Assembly: GCA_025060275.1 (NCBI GenBank)
Contig: JANXCJ010000028.1
Span: 1 to 17,552 of the forward strand
Direction of reading: 5' to 3'
Source: Bacteroidia bacterium
Lineage (GTDB): Bacteria > Bacteroidota > Bacteroidia > SpSt-205
DNA length: 17,552 nucleotides
Within the stretch, counting starts at the first letter, position 1; the number at the start of each line of letters is the position of its first letter. Positions 1 through 6,835 of this stretch are shown here, one piece after another. The notes beneath the pieces were generated by a model. It was not told the origin of the DNA and did no database searches. It worked only from the letters and a program-made list of their open reading frames with translations. The position numbers and the translations under genes are program-made.

Positions 1-1536
1 TCCAGCGAATTTGCTCCAGAGTTTGGAGACTATGAGGTAGTGATTCGGATGCCGAGAGGCTACACAGTTGTAGCCACGGGACGCTTACAGAATCCTGAGA
101 GTGTTCTGTCCCCCATCCAACTCAAAAGATGGAAAAAAATTTCCGCAGACTCTACTATCTTTATCATATCCCAGCAAGAAGCTAATGCTTCGGTAGAAAA
201 AGATACTATAAGTTGGCACTTCAAGGCACAAAATGTCCGGGATTTTGCGTTTGCTGCCAGCAATCAGTACATCTGGGAAGCCAGACATACCCTAATTCCA
301 GGCAATTCCTCCCCTACCCTCCTACAGGCATTCTACATAGCTGGGGTGGCTCCTCTATGGCAGCATTTGGCAGTCGCTACTGCAGAATATACCCTACATG
401 CTTATAGCCGACACACTTTTCCTTTTCCTTACCCCACTATGAGTGTAACCTACGGCGGGGTCTTCGGAATGGAATATCCTATGATTGTTTTCTGTGGGAG
501 ACAAAAGATAGAAAATGGCTCTTACACAGAAGCTGCAAGGCAGAGCTTCATCTCCTTAGTCATACATGAAGTAGGACATAACTTTTTCCCTATGGTAGTA
601 AATTCAGATGAGCGGCGGTGGATGTGGTTAGACGAGGGGCTTAACACCTACTTAGAGAACCTTACCAAAGCATTCTTTGAACCGATGCTGAGAGAAAACG
701 AAGAAGAAGCAGAGTACCGCCGTGTAAGGGATTATCTCGCAAGTGGATATAGCCAGCCTATCTTAGGACACCCCCATACTATCCGAGAAGTGGGGGCAAA
801 CGCTTACTTAAAGGTAGCTATTGGTCTGGAAATTCTGCGTAATGATATTTTGACTCCCTCTCAGATGGATACAGCCTTCCAGCGGTACGCTTGTACATGG
901 GCATTCAAGCATCCAGAGCCCTGGGACTTTTTTCGGATGATTTCAAATAGTGTTTCCCAAGAGTTAGGATGGTTTTGGCGGGGATGGTTCTTGGAAGCTC
1001 TTCCTATCAGCATTTCTATAGATACGGTAGTTCAAGAGAAGATTGAAGTAGAGAAGAAATGGAAGGAGACTTTGCTTACTGAGGAAAAGCTAGCGTTACA
1101 GCACTACCTAAGGAAGTTAGCCCAAGATACAGTGGAGCGTTCTTTTTTCATTAGCCGATACCCTGCCCTAAAAGATAAGTATGTAGAGAAGAATTTAGAG
1201 GTCTATCGGAGCCGCCTAAGAGCTCACAAGGAGGAATTTACCAGGGCAAGAGAAGCCTATGAGAAGTATCTCCAAAGCTATGAGGATTTATATGAGGTTC
1301 GAGTACGCTTCCGTAATCAGGGTATGATTTGGCCTCTCCGGGTTAGGCTCACCTATGCTAATGGAGCCCGCTCAGTGTGGTACTTTCCTGCAGAGGTATG
1401 GGCTAAAGAGCCCAGGGTATTAGTAAAAGTATTTTATACTCGGGGTCCTGTAAAGCAGGTGGAAATAGACCCCGGGAAGGTGTCCCTCAATAGTGAAACC
1501 CGGAAGAATGTCTATACCCTCAGTGGAGGAGATTGA
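1..1536 (+). CDS. M1 family (gluzincin) metallopeptidase, 5' end cut off by the window
   Basis: Zinc-dependent aminopeptidase-type enzyme of family M1. The frame is open from base 1, so the N-terminus lies outside the window; the in-frame GTG at 40 is internal, because the residues before it (EFGDYEVVIRMP) already read as M1 N-terminal domain. Counting from base 1, the zinc site HEVGH is at about residues 189-193 and the third ligand Glu lies in WLDEG, giving the exact HEXXH-X18-E spacing. GGVFGMEYP upstream corresponds to the GXMEN substrate-binding motif, with Tyr in place of Asn, as in many bacterial M1 proteins. About 190 residues of charged helical sequence and a short C-terminal beta-like segment follow. 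Substrate and location cannot be judged without the N-terminus. The last 29 bases overlap the next gene. Family certain; physiological role unknown. Confidence 0.93.
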   Translation, partial: SSEFAPEFGDYEVVIRMPRGYTVVATGRLQNPESVLSPIQLKRWKKISADSTIFIISQQEANASVEKDTISWHFKAQNVRDFAFAASNQYIWEARHTLIPGNSSPTLLQAFYIAGVAPLWQHLAVATAEYTLHAYSRHTFPFPYPTMSVTYGGVFGMEYPMIVFCGRQKIENGSYTEAARQSFISLVIHEVGHNFFPMVVNSDERRWMWLDEGLNTYLENLTKAFFEPMLRENEEEAEYRRVRDYLASGYSQPILGHPHTIREVGANAYLKVAIGLEILRNDILTPSQMDTAFQRYACTWAFKHPEPWDFFRMISNSVSQELGWFWRGWFLEALPISISIDTVVQEKIEVEKKWKETLLTEEKLALQHYLRKLAQDTVERSFFISRYPALKDKYVEKNLEVYRSRLRAHKEEFTRAREAYEKYLQSYEDLYEVRVRFRNQGMIWPLRVRLTYANGARSVWYFPAEVWAKEPRVLVKVFYTRGPVKQVEIDPGKVSLNSETRKNVYTLSGGD

Positions 1537-1786
1537 GGCCCGATTCGCACGTATAGAGGAGCGTATCAAAGCTCTTAGGGCTGCAAATATTCAGTTGGAG
1601 AATGAGAAGAAAGATATACTTTTGGCATGGCAGTCGCAGTGGAAGCAGGTGCATGCGTGCTTGCTGCGGCTGCGGGAGAAGGTGAGAATGGCTTTGATGC
1701 ATGAAGCAGGAGACGCGAACATGGATTTTACTGGGGCGTCGTCTGACAGTACAGGCGCCTCCGGAGACGATAGCCAGACTGGATAG
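1508..1786 (+). CDS. small coiled-coil protein upstream of zapA (ZapB-like by position)
   Basis: A protein of about 92 residues. Residues 5-65 are a charged helix with coiled-coil character (EEIEARFARIEERIKALRAA), followed by a low-complexity tail rich in Ser, Gly, Asp and Thr. I chose the ATG at 1508; a GTG at 1493 would add five residues. The start overlaps the peptidase end by 29 nt, and the tail lies entirely within an 86-nt overlap with zapA, which probably explains its composition. A short coiled-coil protein directly before zapA and rny fits a divisome accessory role resembling ZapB, but I see no sequence signature proving this. It could also be an uncharacterised partner of ZapA. That it is expressed is supported by the tight packing only. 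Confidence 0.65.
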   Translation: MSIPSVEEIEARFARIEERIKALRAANIQLENEKKDILLAWQSQWKQVHACLLRLREKVRMALMHEAGDANMDFTGASSDSTGASGDDSQTG

Positions 1787-1964
1787 CCTGCTGAGAGAAA
1801 TTCAGCAGCGCGCAGTATCATTTCGTAAAGAAAGACCTGATACTGATGAGCTCACCCACTGGCTAATGGCTACACTTACTGTGTTAGAGACGCTAAGTGA
1901 TAGGCTCATGCGGTATGAAGTCTTCTGCCAGCGCATAGAGGACCTTCTCACAGCTCCTTCCTAA
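1701..1964 (+). CDS. zapA: cell division protein ZapA-like
   Basis: 87 residues. The N-terminus is a ZapA-type beta hairpin (WILLGRRLTVQAPPE), followed by a first helix (TIARLDSLLREIQQRA) and a second long helix ending in a coiled coil. This is the fold by which ZapA dimerises and cross-links FtsZ protofilaments at the Z-ring. Length and order match the family (about 90-110 residues). The ATG at 1701 is required to keep the hairpin. The gene sits 21 nt before rny, an arrangement I know from other Bacteroidota. It overlaps the preceding coiled-coil gene by 86 nt in another frame, so its translation is probably coupled to that gene. ZapA sequences are weakly conserved; the call rests on hairpin, length and neighbours together. 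Confidence 0.8.
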   Translation: MKQETRTWILLGRRLTVQAPPETIARLDSLLREIQQRAVSFRKERPDTDELTHWLMATLTVLETLSDRLMRYEVFCQRIEDLLTAPS

Positions 1965-1985
1965 AAAATCAAAATCTTATTACTT

Positions 1986-3665
1986 ATGGAATGGTTCATA
2001 GGAATAGGCTTAGGCATCTTAATAGGGGGTGGCATAGGATATCTCACTTTCTATCTTGCTACTCGTCAGCATCGTCAGCGCCTCCAAAAAGCGGAGGCAG
2101 AACATCAAGCCAGACTGGCAGCGATGGAAAAAGAAGCTCAAGAGCGCATTCAAAATTTAGAACAAAAAGCTCACCACAAGCTCCAGGAAGCCCACCGTAA
2201 ATTCCACATCGCTGAAAAAGAAGCAGAAAAGCGCATTCGGGAAAAGCTCTCCAAAGAAATAGAAGAAGCTCGCCAGAAAAGTAAAGAACTCATCGCACAA
2301 GCAGAAGCTCATCTCAAAGAAGCAGATGAGAGGCACAAGTATATTTTAGCCTTAGAAGAAAACCTAAACCGCAGGCAAGAGCAGCTCCAGATTCAGCTTT
2401 CTAATCTTCAAAAGGATTTTGAGAAGTTAGAACAGCAGCGAGAGGCCCAGGCCCAACGCCTCAAAGAGCTCCTCCAACGAGAAGAAGCCTTAGGAGAAAA
2501 GGAAAAAGAGGTCCTGGCTAGGCTGGAAGAATTAGCCGGAATGAGCAGAGAAGAAGCCATCCAGCAGCTCATGGAAAACATTAAGGCAGAGGCAGAAAAA
2601 CGCGCCCATAGTCATGTGCAGCAGATTATTGAAGAGGCTAAGATTCGCGCCATGGAGGAGTCTCAGCGCATCATAGCTATTACCCTTTCAAGAGTAGGTG
2701 TAGAGCAGTCTATCCAGCATAGTGTAACTACCTTCCCCTTAGATAGTGATGAACATAAAGGGCGCATTATCGGTAGGGAGGGAAGAAATATTCGGACTTT
2801 GGAGAGCCTCACCGGTGTAGAGATTATCGTAGATGATACACCAGGTGCTATTGTTATTTCTTGCCATGACCCTATCCGAAGAGAAGTAGCTAGCCGCACA
2901 CTCCAGCGGCTATTAGCAGATGGGCGTGTGCATCCTGCCCGCATAGAGGAAGTAGTGAAAAAAGTTGAACAAGAGATAGAACAAGAGATTCGAGAAATAG
3001 GCCATAGGACGCTTATGAGCTTAGACATAAGAGGTGTAGCACCTGAGATTAGAGACTTAATTGGGAAAATGCGCTTCCGTTTCTCCTTTGGTCAGAATCT
3101 CCTTCATCATTCCCGAGAAGTAGCTCGTTTAGCTGCAATAATAGCCGTAGAGCTAGGGCTCCCACGAGAAAAGGTCAAGCTCGCCAAGCGTGCAGCACTC
3201 TTTCATGATATTGGGAAAGTCTCCGAAGAAAATCCTGAGCTGCCCCATGCTCTTTTAGGCATGGAAATCCTTAAGCGTAATAAAGAACACCCAGAGGTAC
3301 TAAATGCAGTAGGAGCACACCACGATGAGATTGAGATGACCTCTATCATCTCACCCATAGTACAAGTAGCAGATGCTATTAGCGGTGCGAGACCGGGCGC
3401 AAGACGAGAAACAGTAGAAAAGTATATTCAGCGTATCCAAGAGTTAGAAAATCTTCCTAAAAAGTTTCCCGGTGTTATTCAAGCATATGCCTTACAAGCT
3501 GGGAGAGAGCTCAGGATATTGGTAGAGAGTGAGAAAGTTTCAGATGAGCTTACCGATAAAATCGCTCAAGCTGTAGCAGAAGAAATACAAAACACCATGC
3601 AGTATCCAGGTCAAATCAAGGTTACGGTCATCCGAGAGAAAAGGGGTATAGCCTATGCGCGCTAA
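1986..3665 (+). CDS. rny: ribonuclease Y
   Basis: Membrane-anchored endoribonuclease that starts mRNA decay; it binds RNA through a KH domain and cuts with an HD-type metal site. Visible in order: one N-terminal transmembrane helix (residues about 3-25, Gly-rich), a long Glu/Lys/Gln-rich coiled coil to about 200, a KH domain with GRIIGREGRNIR at 259-270, and an HD domain with paired His at about 373-374 (LLHHSREVA) and the HD pair at 407-408 (FHDIGKV). The C-terminal region with GARPGARRETVE is also typical. At 559 residues it is close to the usual 510-530 with a slightly longer coiled coil, and it is intact. It follows zapA by 21 nt, and its last 11 nt overlap the next gene. Confidence 0.97.
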   Translation: MEWFIGIGLGILIGGGIGYLTFYLATRQHRQRLQKAEAEHQARLAAMEKEAQERIQNLEQKAHHKLQEAHRKFHIAEKEAEKRIREKLSKEIEEARQKSKELIAQAEAHLKEADERHKYILALEENLNRRQEQLQIQLSNLQKDFEKLEQQREAQAQRLKELLQREEALGEKEKEVLARLEELAGMSREEAIQQLMENIKAEAEKRAHSHVQQIIEEAKIRAMEESQRIIAITLSRVGVEQSIQHSVTTFPLDSDEHKGRIIGREGRNIRTLESLTGVEIIVDDTPGAIVISCHDPIRREVASRTLQRLLADGRVHPARIEEVVKKVEQEIEQEIREIGHRTLMSLDIRGVAPEIRDLIGKMRFRFSFGQNLLHHSREVARLAAIIAVELGLPREKVKLAKRAALFHDIGKVSEENPELPHALLGMEILKRNKEHPEVLNAVGAHHDEIEMTSIISPIVQVADAISGARPGARRETVEKYIQRIQELENLPKKFPGVIQAYALQAGRELRILVESEKVSDELTDKIAQAVAEEIQNTMQYPGQIKVTVIREKRGIAYAR

Positions 3666-4656
3666 GCCAGACTATTTTCTTCTCTTCTGTCGGCTCTTTG
3701 TGGGCGTTCTTTTTACGCTCTCCGGTCTCATAAAGGTCAATGATGTAAGGGGCTTTGCATACAAGTTAGAGGAATACTTTGAAGTTTTTTACAAGCATAG
3801 TGGGATTCCCTTTCATGAGATTTTTGGGCCGTGGAGTGTAGGCATAGCAGGCGCTATAGCGATATTTGAGACAGGTTTAGCGTTCTTTTTACTGATAGGT
3901 TATGCGAGGCATTTTACTGCCTGGAGCCTTTTCTTGATGATACTCTTTTTTACCTTCCTCACAGCTTACTCAGCGATTACGCGGGCTGTTTCTGACTGCG
4001 GCTGCTTCGGTGAGGTAGTCAAGCTCACCCCCTGGCAATCTTTCGGAAAAGATGTAATACTTCTCCTGCTCATAGGATATATCTTTCATAAGCGAGAGGA
4101 GATCATGCCCTGGTTGCCTAAGCGGGTCTCAGCCCCTATTGCATGGTTTCTCTTGGGAGCCATAGGAGCACTTACACTGTACTTTTACCTTTATCTTCCT
4201 GTTATAGACTTTTTACCGTATAGGGAGGGTACCCATCTCAAAGCTGCTCTTGAGCCAGGTCCACAAGGGGTTCCCCAAATCACAGATTACGTCTCTACTC
4301 AATACACAGACTGTCAGATTGACGAGCTACAGGGAAATACCCTAGTGGTAGTAGCTATTCGCTTAGAGGCATTAGGAGATAAAGAGGTGGAAAAGCTACG
4401 CAATCTCCTTCGGGGACTTCCCCCTGATGTGAAAGTAGTGGGAATCACCTCTTCACCAGAAAGTATTCGCAAACGGTGGCCGCAAGAGAAAGGACTCTCT
4501 ATATGCTTTGCACCACAAGACCAGACTGTTATGAAAGCAATTTTACGCTCCTCAGCAGGGGCATTATACATGGAGAATGGTGTGATTCGTAAGAAGTGGG
4601 CTTGGCGACAGCTCCCCTCAGGAGCGGAACTAATGAAATGGCGCGGTTCCTCTTAA
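3655..4656 (+). CDS. DoxX/MauE-like integral membrane protein, BT_3928 type
   Basis: 333 residues. About five hydrophobic segments (roughly 8-28, 62-82, 89-107, 132-146, 161-183) are followed by a soluble C-terminal domain of about 140 residues. The motif DCGCFG (114-119) after the third helix, the N-terminal RLFVGVLFTLSGLIKVND and IDFLPYREGT after the last helix together match the Bacteroidota proteins called BT_3928 family. The CxC pair suggests thiol redox chemistry, as in MauE-like proteins, but no reaction is established to my knowledge. The C-terminal part looks thioredoxin-like in its secondary structure pattern yet has no CXXC; Cys220 and Cys284 are isolated. Its ATG lies inside the end of rny (11-nt overlap), and its end overlaps the permease gene by 19 nt. 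Confidence 0.85.
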   Translation: MRAKPDYFLLFCRLFVGVLFTLSGLIKVNDVRGFAYKLEEYFEVFYKHSGIPFHEIFGPWSVGIAGAIAIFETGLAFFLLIGYARHFTAWSLFLMILFFTFLTAYSAITRAVSDCGCFGEVVKLTPWQSFGKDVILLLLIGYIFHKREEIMPWLPKRVSAPIAWFLLGAIGALTLYFYLYLPVIDFLPYREGTHLKAALEPGPQGVPQITDYVSTQYTDCQIDELQGNTLVVVAIRLEALGDKEVEKLRNLLRGLPPDVKVVGITSSPESIRKRWPQEKGLSICFAPQDQTVMKAILRSSAGALYMENGVIRKKWAWRQLPSGAELMKWRGSS

Positions 4657-5609
4657 GGCTATTCTGGCAGAGTTTTTTACTATTTTTTCTGAGCTTCACC
4701 CTTATCTTCTTCATCCTTCGGATTTTGGGGGACCCAGCTCAAATGCTTCTCGGACAGCGAAGCGACCAGGCTTCACTGGAAGCTATCCGGGCCGCCCTTC
4801 ACTTAGACAAACCGCTCTGGCAGCAGTATTTGTACGCATGGTTAGATTGGCTTCCTTACGAAAAAGGAAGATGGCAAGTTCCATCCTTAGGAGTCTCTTA
4901 TCAATATGGAAAGCCTGTCTTGCAGCTATATCTGGAAAGGCTCCCTGCCACCCTTATCCTTAGCAGTGCTGCTTTAGGATTAGCTCTTGTATTGGGAGTT
5001 TTTGGAGGGCTTTATCAGGCGCATCGTCCCTCTCAGCTTCTATCTTATGTAAGCCTATTTCTCTTATCAATGCCCAGTTACGTACTGGGACTTATCCTGA
5101 TAGGAGTATTTGTGATTGCTCTGGGGGAATGGACAAACCTACCTCTATTGGGCTACATAAAAGTATATGAGGTGCAGAGTGAAACTTTTCGCTATCAGTG
5201 GGAAGCCCTGCTTATGCCTGCGTTAGCCCTAGCGCTCCGTCCTGCAGCCTACCTTTTCCAACTCACATCTACGCAAGCCCACATAATATTGAGACAAGAT
5301 TACATTCGGGCAGCCTACGCCCGAGGCAAAAAACCTCTCTCTATTCTCTTCAAGGACGTACTGAGAAATATTTTTCCTGTAATAACCACAGCGCTCACCC
5401 AGTGGATAGCAGGGCTTTTCACAGGTGCTCTATTTGTAGAAGAACTCTTTGACTGGCCTGGAATAGGGAAGCTCCTTTTTTCTGCTCTTATGACCAGTGA
5501 CTTTCCAGTTGTTATGGGAATCGCTCAACTTTCTGCCCTCCTCTTCGTACTTCTTCATGCTGGAAGCGAGATACTGGCTCGCTGGAGCGACCCCCGACTA
5601 AGGGAGTAG
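4638..5609 (+). CDS. ABC transporter permease, DppB/OppB family
   Basis: Inner-membrane permease subunit of a peptide/nickel-type ABC importer. The start is set at the ATG at 4638, giving MARFLLRLFWQ and a first membrane helix at about 10-29; an in-frame ATG at 4596 would add 14 hydrophilic residues deep inside the previous gene. After the first helix comes ILGDPAQ, typical of this family (N-terminal TM plus GDP motif). The EAA loop that contacts the ATPase is at about 221-247 (DYIRAAYARGKKPLSIL...RNIFPVI), and the family-typical FVEELFDWPGIGKLL follows. About six helices in 323 residues is normal. No DppC-like permease, ATPase or binding protein lies next to it in this window, so the partners must be encoded elsewhere. 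The substrate is unknown. Confidence 0.9.
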   Translation: MARFLLRLFWQSFLLFFLSFTLIFFILRILGDPAQMLLGQRSDQASLEAIRAALHLDKPLWQQYLYAWLDWLPYEKGRWQVPSLGVSYQYGKPVLQLYLERLPATLILSSAALGLALVLGVFGGLYQAHRPSQLLSYVSLFLLSMPSYVLGLILIGVFVIALGEWTNLPLLGYIKVYEVQSETFRYQWEALLMPALALALRPAAYLFQLTSTQAHIILRQDYIRAAYARGKKPLSILFKDVLRNIFPVITTALTQWIAGLFTGALFVEELFDWPGIGKLLFSALMTSDFPVVMGIAQLSALLFVLLHAGSEILARWSDPRLRE

Positions 5610-5632
5610 AGCTAATGTACCTCTCTCTACTC
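5604..5632. terminator. possible bidirectional terminator hairpin between convergent genes
   Basis: GAGTAGAG (5604-5611) is followed after 13 nt by its exact complement CTCTACTC (5625-5632). The repeat spans the stop codons of both convergent genes, which end only 17 nt apart. Eight pairs of mixed A/T and G/C with no clear T-run make this a weak hairpin. It is the only secondary structure I see in the junction, so termination here is inferred mainly from position. Confidence 0.3.
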
Positions 5633-6817
5633 TACCCTCTCTGCTCCTCCCACGTTTTCCCAAAGATGTTTCAATAGATTTCTCTCTCCTTCAGAGAGAT
5701 GCCGACCTCGGCGAGCATGTACTCTCTCGGCTGTATGCCACACTTTATCTATCTCCCACTTCTCCCCCTCTTTCCAATAGAACGGTGGTATGTATTTCTG
5801 GGTAAATCCTGTACTCACAATATTCGCAAAAATATCTACGACACAGCCTGTGGTGAAAGCTGTCTGAATACCACAGCGTGCATAGTCTCCCATGAGTAGC
5901 CCGCAAAACTGAAGCCCACTATTCTCTAAGCGTTGGCTCCTGAAGCTATACAATCTCACAGGTCCATAAGTATTTTTTAGATTAGAAGTATTAGAACCAG
6001 CTCCAATATTGCACCATTCCCCAATCACTGAATGCCCCAAAAATCCATCATGCGCTTTGTTCGCATAACCTAAGAATACAGAATGACTGACTTCACCCCC
6101 TACTTTACACCAAGGACCAAAACTATTGAAAGAGCGAATTTTCGCGCCAAGAAGTAGAGTAGTATGGGGACCTATAACATTCGTATGCTGTAGGATGACC
6201 CCGTCTTGAATTTCTGCTTGCGGTCCTATCCATACAGGCCCCTCTTCCGCAGAGATGTAAGCATAGCCCCCCTGGGCCAGAGGATGTAAGTAAACATTAT
6301 CTTTTCCCCTCACAGAAAAGGTAGAAGGCAAAGGTGCCGAGGGCTCCTGCCAATATTGCCAGTCGGCCTTTATCACCTCTCCTACATATTGAAAAAGGTC
6401 CGTAGCATGCTCAAGCCATTTGAGTTGGAGTTCTCTGGGTAATTCTCTAATAAGAAACCTACTCTTCATCTGCTGTAGGTCAGAAGGAAAGCGTCTGGTA
6501 CGAACAGCCACGTACATACCTTCTGGCGTTACGTATAAGACTTCATGGGATAGCTCCTTTATCCACTGGTCTATAGAAGGCGTGTAGGGCAGAAGCCGGC
6601 TATTGAGCCACACAAGGTCCTCATCGGGCAGTTGGGGTGGGTAGAGCTCCCATAGGTAAGAACGGAAGGTAACAAGTCCCCTTAGAGTGTACCCATAATA
6701 GCGCTGCCACTTTGACACAAGCTTATCCATGCCCCACCATAGCTCCCATACAGGACGTACTCGGGTGAAGGGCAGAAAGTCTATCCACCCTTCATCTTCA
6801 AATAATCCGATTTTCAT
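5627..6817 (-). CDS. GlmU-like protein: NTP_transf_4-type N-terminal domain plus left-handed beta-helix
   Basis: 396 residues. The N-terminal part (LFEDEGWIDFLPFTRVRPVW, then a WWGMDKLVSKW segment) matches the divergent nucleotidyltransferase-like domain found in the Bacteroidota family named GlmU or putative sugar nucleotidyltransferase. The second half (about 190-345) is a hexapeptide left-handed beta-helix, with IGPQAEIQDGVILQ and NKAHDGFLGHSVIGEWCNIG, and resembles the acyltransferase half of GlmU. I do not see the classical LAAGxGTRM nucleotide loop, so activity as a true UDP-GlcNAc pyrophosphorylase is uncertain. An uncharacterised activity on sugar nucleotides in envelope synthesis is likely. 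It is the last gene of a minus-strand cluster, 18 nt after the UvrA-like gene. Confidence 0.85.
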   Translation of the reverse strand: MKIGLFEDEGWIDFLPFTRVRPVWELWWGMDKLVSKWQRYYGYTLRGLVTFRSYLWELYPPQLPDEDLVWLNSRLLPYTPSIDQWIKELSHEVLYVTPEGMYVAVRTRRFPSDLQQMKSRFLIRELPRELQLKWLEHATDLFQYVGEVIKADWQYWQEPSAPLPSTFSVRGKDNVYLHPLAQGGYAYISAEEGPVWIGPQAEIQDGVILQHTNVIGPHTTLLLGAKIRSFNSFGPWCKVGGEVSHSVFLGYANKAHDGFLGHSVIGEWCNIGAGSNTSNLKNTYGPVRLYSFRSQRLENSGLQFCGLLMGDYARCGIQTAFTTGCVVDIFANIVSTGFTQKYIPPFYWKEGEKWEIDKVWHTAERVHARRGRHLSEGERNLLKHLWENVGGAERVE

Positions 6818-6835
6818 TTGGGCTCTATTAGTATT

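Noticed and set aside
2663..3028. 121-codon minus-strand open frame inside rny
   Set aside because: Antisense to the conserved KH domain of RNase Y; its composition (Ser, Ile, Thr, Arg) is that of a shadow frame.
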